A stretch of DNA of 64,000 nucleotides from Vibrio coralliirubri (GTDB taxonomy: Bacteria > Pseudomonadota > Gammaproteobacteria > Enterobacterales > Vibrionaceae), in the NCBI RefSeq assembly GCF_024347375.1, contig NZ_AP025470.1, forward strand, positions 2,604,001 through 2,668,000. Direction: 5' to 3'. Position 1 is the first letter of the stretch. Each line of letters starts with the position of its first letter. The translations under genes and the position numbers were made by a program. Positions 26,753 through 36,952 of the stretch are shown piece after piece. The notes below the pieces were generated by a model. The model searched no databases. It saw only the letters and a list, made by a program, of their open reading frames with translations, and had not been told where the DNA came from.

Positions 26753-27619
26753 CTATGGATTACGCGGGAACTTGTCGAAGTCCGGTCGACGTTTCTCGTT
26801 GAATGCGTTGCGGCCTTCTTGGCCTTCCTCTGTCATGTAGAACATCATGGTTGCGTTACCCGCCAACTCTTGTAGACCGGCTTGACCATCACAGTCCGCG
26901 TTCAGAGCCGCTTTCAAGCAACGCAGTGCCATTGGGCTGTGTTGAAGCACTTCACGACACCAACGAACGGTCTCTTTTTCTAGGTCAGCGACAGGAACAA
27001 CGGTATTTACAAGGCCCATGTCCAGTGCTTCTTGTGCATCGTAGAAGCGGCACAAGAACCAGATTTCACGCGCTTTCTTTTGACCAACGATACGAGCCAT
27101 GTAAGAAGCACCCCAACCGCCATCGAAAGAACCCACTTTAGGACCCGTCTGACCGAACTGCGCGTTTTCAGCAGCAATAGTAAGGTCTGCCATCATGTGA
27201 AGTACATGACCGCCGCCTACTGCCCAACCCGATACCGCTGCGATAACTGGTTTTGGACAAGTACGAATTTGACGTTGGAAATCAAGTACGTTCAGGTGGT
27301 GTGTACCTGAATCATCTTGGTAGCCGCCGTAGTCACCACGAATACTTTGGTCACCACCAGAACAGAACGCCTTCTCACCAAGACCCGTCAAAATGATCAC
27401 GCCTACTTTCTCGTCGTAACGAGCGTCAGCCAGTGCGTTGATCATCTCTTTTACGGTTTGTGGACGGAACGCATTGTGGACTTGAGGACGCGCAATCGTG
27501 ATTTTTGCAATACCATCGTCAGACTTGTGGTACTGAATATCTTCGTATTGACTGCTTTCATCGCTCCAGTTAACTGCCGCGTAAAGTTCTTCTTCTGTGA
27601 TGCCTACTGTTTTAGCCAT
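26753..27619 (-). CDS. menB: 1,4-dihydroxy-2-naphthoyl-CoA synthase
   Basis: Crotonase-fold enzyme that closes the naphthoquinone ring from o-succinylbenzoyl-CoA. Oxyanion-hole blocks are visible ([14 protein letters not shown] and [16 protein letters not shown]), along with [16 protein letters not shown] take the ATG at 27619 (288 residues) because GGGA is correctly spaced and the length is near E. coli MenB (285); the frame is open 13 codons upstream without a good ribosome binding site. Confidence 0.96.
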   Translation of the reverse strand: MAKTVGITEEELYAAVNWSDESSQYEDIQYHKSDDGIAKITIARPQVHNAFRPQTVKEMINALADARYDEKVGVIILTGLGEKAFCSGGDQSIRGDYGGYQDDSGTHHLNVLDFQRQIRTCPKPVIAAVSGWAVGGGHVLHMMADLTIAAENAQFGQTGPKVGSFDGGWGASYMARIVGQKKAREIWFLCRFYDAQEALDMGLVNTVVPVADLEKETVRWCREVLQHSPMALRCLKAALNADCDGQAGLQELAGNATMMFYMTEEGQEGRNAFNEKRRPDFDKFPRNP

Positions 27620-27721
27620 GGTGATTCCCATTGTTCTATTAGAGACCACGACTAACAAGTAGTCGTGACGGTGTTGCTCTGCTTTTGATAGTGCTTGATA
27701 CGAGAGAACCGCTCAGTCAGA

Positions 27722-28522
27722 TTAACGACGACTGGCGATACATTGGATTATCAGGTTAGAAAACAGCTCAGGTTGCTCAAAATGAACATTATGACCCGCG
27801 TAATCCACCTGACTATATTCAAAGCCACTATTCTCAGCTAGCTCCATGAATTTACGATCTTTTTCTCCACATACATAATGCAATAAATGCTCATGAGATT
27901 TCAATGTGGCACGTAAATCCGGTTGCTTAGCTAACGAAGTAGATAACAACATATTTGCTACGGATACTCCAAGGTTACCACTACGCTTTATGACCAAAGT
28001 TTGTCTTTGCTCATGATTTAGTGAAGAAAAGACGCTTTGTTGATACCAATCGTCTAAAACATCTTCAATCGACTGCTGTGCAAAGCGAACAGCCCACTGC
28101 GTATCATGTACTAACCTTTGTGCTCTTTCTTCATCACATTCCAAGCCAAAGTTGCCACCTTCAATGATGACTTTCTCTAGATTGAGCGTCTCAAAGCAAG
28201 GACTTGTCACCCCATACATAGCGAGCCTTCCGCCCATAGAATACCCAATCACTACGATAGGGTAATCGGCCGGAAGATCGTTGAGAGCCAGTTGAGATGT
28301 GATGCACTGGACAATTTTCTTGCAGCAATGATCAAACCCTACCGGATCGATAAAGCGACTTTGTCCGTGTCCGGGTAAATCTATGCAAAGGAGAGGAAAA
28401 TCCTCAAGGAATGGATGACATGCACTCCAATCATCCCCGCTTCCGAGTAAACCATGTAAGAAAACAAGCAAAGGTTTGTCAGAAGAATCTTGTACAGCTG
28501 GGTAATAATCGGAGTAAAGCAT
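27722..28522 (-). CDS. menH: SHCHC synthase (alpha/beta hydrolase)
   Basis: Converts SEPHCHC to SHCHC with loss of pyruvate. Alpha/beta hydrolase fold with FLHGLLGSGDDW, LPGHGQS, the nucleophile S95 in GYSMGGRL, and the catalytic histidine in YAGHNVHFEQPE. 266 residues. Third in the men operon, starting 9 nt after the menD stop. Confidence 0.93.
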   Translation of the reverse strand: MLYSDYYPAVQDSSDKPLLVFLHGLLGSGDDWSACHPFLEDFPLLCIDLPGHGQSRFIDPVGFDHCCKKIVQCITSQLALNDLPADYPIVVIGYSMGGRLAMYGVTSPCFETLNLEKVIIEGGNFGLECDEERAQRLVHDTQWAVRFAQQSIEDVLDDWYQQSVFSSLNHEQRQTLVIKRSGNLGVSVANMLLSTSLAKQPDLRATLKSHEHLLHYVCGEKDRKFMELAENSGFEYSQVDYAGHNVHFEQPELFSNLIIQCIASRR

Positions 28523-28531
28523 GTAAAGTCC

Positions 28532-30256
28532 TTAGGCTAATGCCTCGGTGAGCATTGAACTGAATTGTTTCAGCAAAGTAGACGCTTGTTCGGGAGGCGT
28601 CTTAACTTCCACGAGCAAGGTACCCTGACCCTGTTCGAAATGTTGTTCGATAATGGTTTGATAGCAGTTCAAGGTTTCTGGCGCAGCGTATCCCAACTGG
28701 AATTGCGCAGCAGCGTGTTCAAAACTGAAACCATGAGGCATTTGATAAAGTGACTGTTTCTGTTGCTCTGGTACCGGCAATAAATCAAAGATCGCACCAC
28801 CATCATTGTTGGTCACAACAATAACCATCGGCGTTAAATTATGAGTCAGCAGAGCCAGTGAGTTTAGGTCGTAAAGCAGAGAGGTATCGCCAATCAACAT
28901 CAACAAAGGATTCTGGTTGGCTTTCACTACACCCGCAGCCGTTGCCACCAAGCCATCAATGCCCGATGCCCCACGATTGCTGTAAACCCAATTCGCAGAT
29001 ATTGACGACAGCATATCCACCAGCCTTACCATCAAGCTGTTTCCCACAAACAACTCTCTGTCTTTAAGTCTAGACGACAAGTCAACCGCAACACTCAACT
29101 CGGTCAGTTGGTCATTATTGGATATTTGTGCGAGTGCCAGTTGCTGAACGGTATTGGCCACCTCGATTAAAGGCGTCGCCCAACCCGAGTGTTTGCCCAA
29201 CAACGTTGGCAGGTGTTGATCGGTTATCCATGACTCAATATTGGAAACAATATGCGTTTGAGGCAGATGGTCTTGATTTATACGGTGCGCATCAGCTGAA
29301 ACCACAACATATTGCGTGCAATCGAACCAAGCTGCTTGTGACTTAACCCATTGGTTTAATCGCTTAGAAACAATGCGCTCACCAAACTGAAGGATGAAAT
29401 CACACTGGTTGAGTTGCTCTTTGACTGAGTCACTCTGTAACCACAGATCATAATGCTTCCAATCACTGCTCACGCCCGATTGAGGATCACAGAAAATTGG
29501 CCAGCCCAAAGCCGAAGCAAACTGCTGCGCTTTTGTTGCCGCTTCTTTATCAATCGAACCAAGAATCACCGCACCTTTACGCTCTAGGTAATCGCCCGGC
29601 GCTATCGGCTGTACAGTCAAATGATTGGGTAAACAGGTATTAGAATACGGGGTTGTTGACGAGCTCCACCTAGCGATACTGTTAGTGTAGTCAGCATACA
29701 TTTCAGCACTGTTCTTAGAATAGAGCGGCTCTGGGAACGGACAATTGATATGAATCGCACCGCCCACATTGCGTTGTTTCGCAAGCGCGCTATCAACCGA
29801 TGTTAGAAGCCAATTCAATGAAATTTGTGTGGTTGGGCTTGGCAGGTTTAAAGCACTTTCTACATGGGAAGAAAAGATACCATGCTGCTGAATCGCTTGA
29901 TTGGCACCACAGTCGACCAAGTCGATGGGTCTATCAGAGGTCAGTAAGATCAGCTTCTCTCGTGTCAGCCCAGATTCAGCCGTCGCAGGAAGCAAATTCG
30001 CCACGGCGGTTCCCGATGTCACAATCACCGCAACTGGCTTGTTGCTGGCTTTTGCTAAGCCTAACGCTAAGAACCCAAGACCACGCTCATCAAAGTGCGT
30101 GTGTAAGTTTAACTTGGGATTAGCTTCGGCTTCGAGAGTTAACGGCGTTGAGCGAGAGCCCGGTGCAACACAAACATGTTCAACGCCATTGCGTGCAAGT
30201 TCTTCAAGTAACGTGTGACACCAAACTCTGTTTAATACGGCTTGGTCGTGATTCAT
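28532..30256 (-). CDS. menD: SEPHCHC synthase
   Basis: Thiamine diphosphate-dependent enzyme that adds 2-oxoglutarate to isochorismate. 574 residues; the ThDP motif region GDTSLLYDLNSLALL (residues about 455-470), the Pyr-domain glutamate region and the N-terminal VAPGSRSTPL block match MenD. Its ATG overlaps the menF stop by four bases, so translation is coupled. Confidence 0.96.
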   Translation of the reverse strand: MNHDQAVLNRVWCHTLLEELARNGVEHVCVAPGSRSTPLTLEAEANPKLNLHTHFDERGLGFLALGLAKASNKPVAVIVTSGTAVANLLPATAESGLTREKLILLTSDRPIDLVDCGANQAIQQHGIFSSHVESALNLPSPTTQISLNWLLTSVDSALAKQRNVGGAIHINCPFPEPLYSKNSAEMYADYTNSIARWSSSTTPYSNTCLPNHLTVQPIAPGDYLERKGAVILGSIDKEAATKAQQFASALGWPIFCDPQSGVSSDWKHYDLWLQSDSVKEQLNQCDFILQFGERIVSKRLNQWVKSQAAWFDCTQYVVVSADAHRINQDHLPQTHIVSNIESWITDQHLPTLLGKHSGWATPLIEVANTVQQLALAQISNNDQLTELSVAVDLSSRLKDRELFVGNSLMVRLVDMLSSISANWVYSNRGASGIDGLVATAAGVVKANQNPLLMLIGDTSLLYDLNSLALLTHNLTPMVIVVTNNDGGAIFDLLPVPEQQKQSLYQMPHGFSFEHAAAQFQLGYAAPETLNCYQTIIEQHFEQGQGTLLVEVKTPPEQASTLLKQFSSMLTEALA

Positions 30257-31575
30257 GACGCGACACCCAATGGTGGGTGATCAGAAATGAGGCTGAGCAA
30301 GGTAGACATCTTCTTGTTCAGCTCTTGCCACTCATGTTCGGCAACCGATCCCGGCACGATCCCCGCGCCAGCAAACAGTTGTACTTGATCGTTTACAATC
30401 AAGGCGCTTCGAATCGCCACGCAGAATTCCGCTCGCTGATGACTGATATAGCCTACAGAGCCTGCATACCAGCCTCGAGCAAACGGTTCGTGTTCAAGAA
30501 TGAAATCTATCGCTTCTTTACGCGGCAAACCCGCCACCGCAGCAGTTGGTTGTAAGGCAGCAAGCAACTGCACACCATTAACACCATTATTAAGCTGAGC
30601 ATGGATATTGCGCTTAAGATGCTGCACTTTACGCAAGCGTACTAAACGCGCATCCTTTTCAACATGGACCGTTTGAGAATGAGGAGTGAGACGCTCAATG
30701 ATGTCGTCGACCACATACTGGTTCTCATTGAGGTTTTTGCTGTCTTGAGAAAGCCAGTTGGCAAGCTCCATATCCTCAGTTGCGTTCTCTCCACGACCAA
30801 TGGTTCCAGCAAGCGCTTCGGTATCGAGCTCCGTACCATGGCGGCTATATAAGCGCTCTGGTGTCGAGCCAATGAAACTGTGTTTAGAATCCAGCACCAA
30901 CATAAAGTGGAAACTGTGGTGATTTTGCAGATAGCTGGCTTTAAGTAATTGAGCTGCGCAGATAGGCGCATCGAGCTGCAATGTAGTTTTTCGCGCTAAA
31001 ACGACTTTTTTGTACTCTTTATCGCTAATGCCTTGCAGCACTTTATCGACAAGGTTGTCCCACTGCTCTCTTTCTGGAACGTGATTGATCTGTTCAATAT
31101 GCGCAGACAAAGGCGCTAATATCGCGGCTTCTACAGAAAGCTTATTCAAAGCATTAATAGAAGAAACGCGATCAGGGGACAAATTAACCGCCAACGACCA
31201 AGTATTGTCAAAGCGGATCAATTCAACCTGAGGAAGGAAGAAAAACGACTCCATGCAGCGACGGTTCTTTGCGGTGTGCCCATCAAACGAGCGTCCACCC
31301 CAGATTCGTTGGTCTTCACCAAGAATCGCGTACGCGGGTGCAGGATCTGAAAACGTATGTAACTGTCCGAGCGCAACAACCTCTTCACGAGTGTCGCGTG
31401 ACTGCCAGTAGAACTTAGGAAAGAGCGGTTGAGCATGAAGCCATTCTATAAATGCAAACGATGGTTTTTGCGTTAGAACTTCAACACAACGAACTTCGCT
31501 TGCTTGGGCATTTTGTACTCGCTCAATCAAAGCGGAGATAGTTTGCTGGAAATGTGACAAATCGACCTCGTTCAC
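30253..31575 (-). CDS. menF: Isochorismate synthase, menaquinone-specific
   Basis: Converts chorismate to isochorismate, the entry step of the pathway. 440-residue chorismate-binding enzyme with VVLARKTTLQL, IGSTPERLYSRHG, the LAGTIGRGEN block and the C-terminal FCVAIRSALI and GAGIVPGS. First gene of the operon menF-D-H-B-C-E; divergent from alaA across a 281-bp gap that should hold both promoters (no clear -35/-10 pair chosen). Confidence 0.94.
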   Translation of the reverse strand: MNEVDLSHFQQTISALIERVQNAQASEVRCVEVLTQKPSFAFIEWLHAQPLFPKFYWQSRDTREEVVALGQLHTFSDPAPAYAILGEDQRIWGGRSFDGHTAKNRRCMESFFFLPQVELIRFDNTWSLAVNLSPDRVSSINALNKLSVEAAILAPLSAHIEQINHVPEREQWDNLVDKVLQGISDKEYKKVVLARKTTLQLDAPICAAQLLKASYLQNHHSFHFMLVLDSKHSFIGSTPERLYSRHGTELDTEALAGTIGRGENATEDMELANWLSQDSKNLNENQYVVDDIIERLTPHSQTVHVEKDARLVRLRKVQHLKRNIHAQLNNGVNGVQLLAALQPTAAVAGLPRKEAIDFILEHEPFARGWYAGSVGYISHQRAEFCVAIRSALIVNDQVQLFAGAGIVPGSVAEHEWQELNKKMSTLLSLISDHPPLGVAS

Positions 31576-31856
31576 ATCTAAATTATTATTATATTAGTTT
31601 GATACTTTATGGGCAGTACCCACTTAGATCAAGAATGTACTATATCTTTTCAACATTCCTGTGATTTTAAGCGATCCCGCCCCTTTATTCATCTTAGCCA
31701 ATAACCAAGAAAGCGATTAATTAAAATTTAGAAAAGAGTGACAACAAAAAGGCTAAACGTGACACTGAAATGCGACATTCATCAGATTTTTATTCTATCA
31801 AACGCCATTTTGCGGTACTTTAATAAAGTATTTAAATTAATTTCAGGAAATCGGCA

Positions 31857-33089
31857 ATGCAAAATATCGGGATGTCGTCAAAACTCAACAGCGTATGCTA
31901 CGAAATCAGGGGGCCTGTACTCAAACATGCTAAGCGCATGGAAGAAGAAGGGCATAAAATACTGAAGCTTAATATTGGTAACCCCGCCCCATTTGGTTTT
32001 GACGCCCCTGATGAAATCCTTGTTGACGTAATCCGTAACCTACCGACATCTCAAGGTTACTGCGACTCAAAAGGCATCTATTCAGCCCGCAAAGCGGTTG
32101 TTCAGCACTACCAGAAAAAAGGCCTACGTAACCTTGATGTAGAAGACGTTTACATTGGTAACGGCGCATCAGAGCTTATCGTTATGTCTATGCAAGCGCT
32201 ACTGGATAATGGTGATGAAATCTTAGTTCCCGCTCCGGACTACCCACTATGGACAGCGTCTGTTGCTCTTTCTGGTGGTACACCGGTTCACTACATGTGT
32301 GATGAAGATGCTGATTGGTATCCAGATTTAGACGACATGCGCGCTAAGATCTCACCAAAGACGCGCGGCATCGTTCTTATCAACCCGAACAACCCAACAG
32401 GCGCGGTTTACAGCCGTGATTTCCTATTACAAGTGGTTGAGATTGCTCGTGAGCACGGTTTGATCATCTTCGCCGATGAAATCTACGACAAAGTACTTTA
32501 CGACGGTGCGGTACACACTTCAGTGGCAACGCTTGCTGAAGATGTATTAATGGTGACGTTCAACGGCCTATCTAAAGCTTACCGTGTATGTGGTTTCCGT
32601 GGTGGTTGGATGTTCTTAACAGGCCCTAAACACCTAGCGAAAGGCTATGTAGAAGGGCTAGAAATGCTGGCCTCAATGCGTTTGTGTGCCAACGTTCCGA
32701 TGCAACACGCTATCCAAACCGCACTCGGTGGCTATCAGAGTATCAATGAGCTGATTCTTCCAGGCGGTCGACTACTTGAACAACGTGACCGTGCATGGGA
32801 ACTGATCAACAAGATCCCTGGCGTTTCTTGTGTGAAACCGAAAGGCGCAATGTACCTGTTCCCTAAAATCGATACCAACATGTACAACATCAAAGACGAT
32901 CAGAAGTTTGTACTCGACTTCCTTAAGCAAGAGAAAGTGTTATTGGTTCAAGGTACTGGCTTCAACTGGCCGAAACCGGACCACTTCCGCATCGTGACTC
33001 TGCCGCACATCGAAGATCTAGAAATCGCAATTGGTCGTTTAGAGCGCTTCTTACAGACCTACAACCAAGACGACCTCATCGAAGGTTAA
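31857..33089 (+). CDS. alaA: Alanine transaminase AlaA
   Basis: PLP aminotransferase that makes alanine from pyruvate and glutamate. The sequence is nearly collinear with E. coli AlaA: KLNIGNPAPFGFDAPDEI, APDYPLWTA, INPNNPTGAVYS, the PLP lysine K240 in NGLSKAYRVCGFR, and ASMRLCANVP. 410 residues. GGAAA lies 8 nt before the ATG. It is followed by a terminator and by yfbR, the same order as in E. coli. Confidence 0.96.
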   Translation: MQNIGMSSKLNSVCYEIRGPVLKHAKRMEEEGHKILKLNIGNPAPFGFDAPDEILVDVIRNLPTSQGYCDSKGIYSARKAVVQHYQKKGLRNLDVEDVYIGNGASELIVMSMQALLDNGDEILVPAPDYPLWTASVALSGGTPVHYMCDEDADWYPDLDDMRAKISPKTRGIVLINPNNPTGAVYSRDFLLQVVEIAREHGLIIFADEIYDKVLYDGAVHTSVATLAEDVLMVTFNGLSKAYRVCGFRGGWMFLTGPKHLAKGYVEGLEMLASMRLCANVPMQHAIQTALGGYQSINELILPGGRLLEQRDRAWELINKIPGVSCVKPKGAMYLFPKIDTNMYNIKDDQKFVLDFLKQEKVLLVQGTGFNWPKPDHFRIVTLPHIEDLEIAIGRLERFLQTYNQDDLIEG

Positions 33090-33162
33090 TGAGCATAAAG
33101 AAAGATGGCTACAATTTGCTGTTTTAAAAGACTTTAACTTGTATTCATTCACTTCTATGCTT

Positions 33163-33190
33163 AAAAGGCTCCTGTTTAGGAGCCTTTTTT
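33163..33190 (+). terminator. Terminator of alaA
   Basis: AAAAGGCTCCT / AGGAGCCTTTTTT stem with GTTT loop and T6. Confidence 0.92.
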
Positions 33191-33246
33191 GTATCCGCTG
33201 TCTCGTATCCCTATGCAAACACAAGATACGAGTGGAGTATTGTTTA

Positions 33247-33406
33247 TACCAATCACAGTAAGTAAGTGTTCAGAAATAGCGTAGGGAAAAAGCTTGAGAA
33301 CAAGGCAGAATTTTTCGATAAGTAGTTATTCTACAATCAAAAATTCTAACATAGTTATCGAGTTTTTTAACAAGCTAGGATGACCAGTTATTTACTACGA
33401 TTGGTA
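33247..33406. repeat. Dispersed palindromic repeat, copy 2
   Basis: A 160-bp element bounded by TACCAATC and GATTGGTA, matching copy 1 at 14112-14283, same orientation, with a 12-bp shorter middle. It lies between the alaA terminator and yfbR and leaves only about 14 bp before the yfbR start, so it may contribute to the yfbR leader. Confidence 0.82.
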
Positions 33407-33420
33407 CTATAAGGACGCGT

Positions 33421-34005
33421 ATGAAACAAAGCCATTTCTTTGCCCATCTCGCACGCATGAAGCTAATTCAACGCTGGCCCCTGATGCGCTCGGTCTCAAG
33501 CGAGAACATTTCAGAACATAGCCTACAGGTTGCTTTCGTGGCACATGCTTTAGCGTTGATCAAAAACAAGAAGTTTGATGGTCAGCTTAACCCCGAACAC
33601 ATTGCTCTGCTTGGCATGTACCACGACACCAGTGAGGTACTGACAGGGGATTTGCCAACGCCAGTTAAATACTACAACCCGGACATTGCACAAGAATATA
33701 AGAAGATAGAAGCTGCAGCAGAACAAAGGCTGCTTTCGATGTTGCCAGAAGAGTTCCGAGACGACTTCGCCCCCTTCTTAATATCTGGTACTGCGAGTAA
33801 AGAAGAGCAAAGCATCGTCAAGCAGGCAGATACTATCTGTGCTTACTTGAAATGCTTGGAAGAGCTCAGTGCGGGCAATCATGAATACGAGCAAGCCAAG
33901 CGCCGATTGGAAGAGACACTCGAACAACGCAAAAGCCCAGAAATGGACTACTTTCTCACCACATTTGCGCCGAGCTTTGAATTATCACTAGACGAGATAA
34001 GCTAG
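33421..34005 (+). CDS. yfbR: 5'-deoxynucleotidase YfbR
   Basis: HD-domain phosphohydrolase that removes phosphate from dNMPs. 194 residues; HD signature residues are in [15 protein letters not shown] and [20 protein letters not shown], and D137 region [16 protein letters not shown]. Nearly collinear with E. coli YfbR and located after alaA as there. GGACGCGT before the ATG provides a weak ribosome binding site. Confidence 0.94.
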   Translation: MKQSHFFAHLARMKLIQRWPLMRSVSSENISEHSLQVAFVAHALALIKNKKFDGQLNPEHIALLGMYHDTSEVLTGDLPTPVKYYNPDIAQEYKKIEAAAEQRLLSMLPEEFRDDFAPFLISGTASKEEQSIVKQADTICAYLKCLEELSAGNHEYEQAKRRLEETLEQRKSPEMDYFLTTFAPSFELSLDEIS

Positions 34006-34060
34006 CTGGGTATAAGTTGTTTTTAATTAGCTAAATAAAATCAATTTGATAGGTGCTATT

Positions 34061-35404
34061 TTGAATTCTCAACTCGAACCACCCTTTGTACTCGAACAAG
34101 AATGGCAGCATCGAAATGACGATGAACATAAAATAAGACGTGATGACCACCGCAGCCCGTATCAGCGTGACCGTGCGCGCGTGCTTCACTCTGCTGCTTT
34201 CCGTCGCTTACAAGCGAAAACCCAGATCCATGGCACCACGGTCAACGACTTTCACCGAACGCGCCTTACCCACTCTCTTGAGGCCGCTCAGCTTGGCACC
34301 GGTATCGTCGCTCAACTGAAGAAAAAGCAGCCCGAGTTTCGAGACCTATTACCCTCAGACAGTTTGATTGATTCACTGTGTTTGGCTCACGATATCGGTC
34401 ATCCACCTTATGGACATGGCGGCGAAGTCGCACTCAACTACATGATGCGCGACCACGGCGGCTTTGAAGGCAACGCTCAAACGTTTCGCATTGTCACACA
34501 ACTAGAACCTTACACTGAACATCATGGGATGAACCTATCTCGACGCACTTTGTTAGGTCTGATTAAGTACCCTTCTCTGCTTAGTGAGGTTCAAGCGCAA
34601 TTACAGTCTGAACCCGTTAAGCATCAACGACAACTCCGAGCCAAAGATTGGATGCCAGCAAAAGGCATCTACGATCATGATGAAGAATTGTTTAACTGGG
34701 TGCTTGAACCGCTTTCAAACAGCGACCAACAGCTTCTAAAACAGAAAAGAAAAACGCATACCGAGCCACTTGAACACAATAAGACCAAATATAAGTCGCT
34801 GGATTGTTCGATTATGGAGCTGGCTGATGACATCGCGTATGGCGTGCATGATTTAGAAGATGCGATTGTGCTTGGCTCTGTGACCAAAGCTCAGTGGGTC
34901 GAATCGGCTTACCCTCAACTGAAAGAGATGGCCGACCCATGGATTTGTGAACACCTAGATTCAATTACAGAAATGCTGTTCTCTGGTGAACAGTATCGTC
35001 GAAAGGATGCGATTGGTGGGATAGTCAACGCCCTGTTGACCAGCATCTCGATTAAGCGAGTAGATGCTAACTTTGAGAATGTGCTTTTGGCTTACAATGC
35101 CGTGCTTGAACCGAGCATGGACGGCACGCTCGATAAGCTGAAACACTTTGTCAGCGAGTTCGTGATTCAAGTGCCACAGGTTCAGGTCATCGAATACAAA
35201 GGCCAACAGATCATTATGGATATGTTTGAAGCATTCAGCGCAGATCCTGAACGCTTGCTGCCACTGCCCATCAAGAAGCAATGGTTACAACATCAAGATG
35301 AGTCTCGAAAAATGCGCGTGATTGCGGATTACATCTCATCGATGACCGATGATCTTGCGCAGAAAATGCATCAGCAGCTGTTCTCGGCTCATACCGAGTT
35401 TTAA
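34061..35404 (+). CDS. dGTPase-like HD triphosphohydrolase
   Basis: Deoxynucleoside triphosphate triphosphohydrolase family. HD metal ligands are visible in HSLEAAQ, LAHDIGHPPYGHGGE and ELADDIAYGVHDLED. I chose the TTG at 34061 (AGGTG 5 nt upstream; 447 residues, starting (M)NSQLEPPF); a TTG at 34046 is also open. It follows yfbR, another deoxynucleotide phosphohydrolase, by about 55 bases, so the two may be cotranscribed and act together on dNTP pools. Some members of this family act in phage defence, but nothing here shows that. Confidence 0.88.
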   Translation: MNSQLEPPFVLEQEWQHRNDDEHKIRRDDHRSPYQRDRARVLHSAAFRRLQAKTQIHGTTVNDFHRTRLTHSLEAAQLGTGIVAQLKKKQPEFRDLLPSDSLIDSLCLAHDIGHPPYGHGGEVALNYMMRDHGGFEGNAQTFRIVTQLEPYTEHHGMNLSRRTLLGLIKYPSLLSEVQAQLQSEPVKHQRQLRAKDWMPAKGIYDHDEELFNWVLEPLSNSDQQLLKQKRKTHTEPLEHNKTKYKSLDCSIMELADDIAYGVHDLEDAIVLGSVTKAQWVESAYPQLKEMADPWICEHLDSITEMLFSGEQYRRKDAIGGIVNALLTSISIKRVDANFENVLLAYNAVLEPSMDGTLDKLKHFVSEFVIQVPQVQVIEYKGQQIIMDMFEAFSADPERLLPLPIKKQWLQHQDESRKMRVIADYISSMTDDLAQKMHQQLFSAHTEF

Positions 35405-35430
35405 CTCCTGACTCGTACCAGTGAATCGGC

Positions 35431-36030
35431 TTAATCTAAGTAGTTTTTCTCAAACACACCCGGCGGCATTTGATTGATTTGAAACTGAATCATTTGGTCA
35501 AATGCCGTTAGCAATGGGCTAAAGTCGCCATCACTCTCTAACAAGCTAAGCAAATGATAGCCAGCTTCAACGGTTGAAAGGCTGTTTTCACTGGGTGCTT
35601 TGCGAATTCGGTAGTTACCCTTGAGATCTTTCGGTAAATGAACCGTGTTCAGCGCATGCAAGTTACTCGATACTTGCCACATCTTGAATGCCTTTTTCCA
35701 CGTACCATCCAATAAAATTACACGCAGCTTCTTATTAGGACATGTCGCAGACTCAACTAAAGCAGAATTTTCGCTTGGGTATAAAATCACATGTTGGTAC
35801 TGTTCATCGGCCAGCATTGCGTTGAGTTGTTCGTTGTCTGAAAAGTCTTCACCAACAAACGTCACGCTGTTCTTTAGAGACAACGAGAGAATACGCGCCG
35901 TTCCCATCGGACGATGCTCTTCTGATGGGTGCTGAAGAATGATAAGCTCAACATTCGATTCGAGTGGTGTAACCCACTGACAAATACAAGCTTTCAAAGC
36001 CTTGCTGCATTGGGGGCAATAACGAGACAT
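35431..36030 (-). CDS. tapT: tRNA-uridine aminocarboxypropyltransferase (DTW domain)
   Basis: DTW-domain protein that installs acp3U in tRNA, using S-adenosylmethionine. 199 residues. The N-terminal CPQC and CIC cysteines may bind zinc; the motif is LLDGTWKKAFKMW, preceded by HPSEEHRPMGTARIL and followed by YRIRKAPSENSLSTVEA. Convergent with the dGTPase gene. It matches E. coli YfiP/TapT. Confidence 0.9.
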   Translation of the reverse strand: MSRYCPQCSKALKACICQWVTPLESNVELIILQHPSEEHRPMGTARILSLSLKNSVTFVGEDFSDNEQLNAMLADEQYQHVILYPSENSALVESATCPNKKLRVILLDGTWKKAFKMWQVSSNLHALNTVHLPKDLKGNYRIRKAPSENSLSTVEAGYHLLSLLESDGDFSPLLTAFDQMIQFQINQMPPGVFEKNYLD

Positions 36031-36039
36031 GGATTTAAT

Positions 36040-36588
36040 GTGTACCCTGTTTTAATTTTTACTTCACTTTTATGCGTCTTATTCCAATTTGAGCCAATAC
36101 AAGCTTGGGCCATTTGGGATAGCAATGCGATTGCCGAGGGGCAATGGTGGCGAATCCTAACAGGAAACTTTTCACATACCAACTACTCGCATCTTCTGAT
36201 GAATCTAGCAGGCTTGTGGATCATCAGCTACCTGTTTCAACCGAGTAAAAAACAGCTTGTTGTTGCTTTGCTTGTGATTAGTTTAGTGACTGGCGTCGCT
36301 CTGTTGTTTTCAAGTATTCAGATCTATGTTGGCCTATCGGGCACTTTGCATGGGTTGTTTGGCTTATTCGCGCTCAGAGAGGCTTTAAACGGCAGGAAGT
36401 CTAGTTGGCTGTTAGTGTTCGGATTAGTCGCTAAAATCGCTTGGGAGCAGCTTATTGGTCCTTCTAGTACGACTGGCGAACTGATTAACGCTCGTGTTGC
36501 AATTGAAGCCCACCTAGCAGGAGCACTGGCTGGAGGCTTCATGGCTGTCGTTTCATTTCTAATGAATAAAAGAACGGATCAAAGCTGA
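36040..36588 (+). CDS. rrtA: Rhombosortase (rhomboid-family intramembrane protease)
   Basis: Intramembrane serine protease that processes proteins with a GlyGly-CTERM tail. Six membrane segments; rhomboid motifs are WWRILTGNFSHTNYSHLLMN, the catalytic serine in YVGLSGTLHGLFGLF and the histidine in AHLAGALAGG. I choose the GTG at 36040 (182 residues; GGA six nt upstream). A longer frame from 35929 would overlap the divergent tapT. The 3' end overlaps the ComEA-like gene by 10 bp. Substrates should lie elsewhere in the genome. Confidence 0.85.
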   Translation: MYPVLIFTSLLCVLFQFEPIQAWAIWDSNAIAEGQWWRILTGNFSHTNYSHLLMNLAGLWIISYLFQPSKKQLVVALLVISLVTGVALLFSSIQIYVGLSGTLHGLFGLFALREALNGRKSSWLLVFGLVAKIAWEQLIGPSSTTGELINARVAIEAHLAGALAGGFMAVVSFLMNKRTDQS

Positions 36589-36878
36589 ATTCTTTCGCGA
36601 TTCTTTTCAACCGTCGCTTCACCTATCCCTTTGACACTCACCAAATCATCAGCAGTCGTAAATGCCCCATTCTGATCTCTGTAATCGACGATCTCTTTGG
36701 CTTTCTTGTCACCCACGCCAACCAATAGTGCTGAAAGTTCTTCTGCTGTCGCGGTATTGATGTTGACCGTAATCTCAATGCCATCGTAAAGCTCAGCCTT
36801 GGTTGGGCTGTCTGCAAACACAGCAGGGCTTAAGAGCATCAGAAATGAAAGAAATAGTGTTGAATATGTCGTGCGCAT
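36579..36878 (-). CDS. ComEA-like helix-hairpin-helix protein
   Basis: Secreted DNA-binding protein of the ComEA/YbaV group. 99 residues with a signal sequence (cleavage after AVFA) and two helix-hairpin-helix motifs: VNINTATAEELSALLVGVG and FTTADDLVSVKGIGEATV. ComEA proteins bind DNA in the periplasm during natural uptake; E. coli YbaV, at the same spot next to ppiD, has no proven role. Convergent with the rhombosortase, overlapping by 10 bp. Confidence 0.88.
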   Translation of the reverse strand: MRTTYSTLFLSFLMLLSPAVFADSPTKAELYDGIEITVNINTATAEELSALLVGVGDKKAKEIVDYRDQNGAFTTADDLVSVKGIGEATVEKNRERIQL

Positions 36879-36952
36879 AAATCGTTCCTTTGTTCAAAAA
36901 ACGTAACTTATGCATTTGCCGCGCTAGATAACACAATCACCAGATAAAAATA

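Noticed and set aside
34061..35404. dGTPase-like gene as a phage defence system
   Set aside because: Some relatives have that role, but here it sits in a housekeeping context with yfbR and no defence neighbours, so only the enzyme family is claimed.
35929..36039. 37-codon N-terminal extension of the rhombosortase
   Set aside because: Overlaps divergent tapT coding sequence; the GTG at 36040 has a ribosome binding site and gives the family length.
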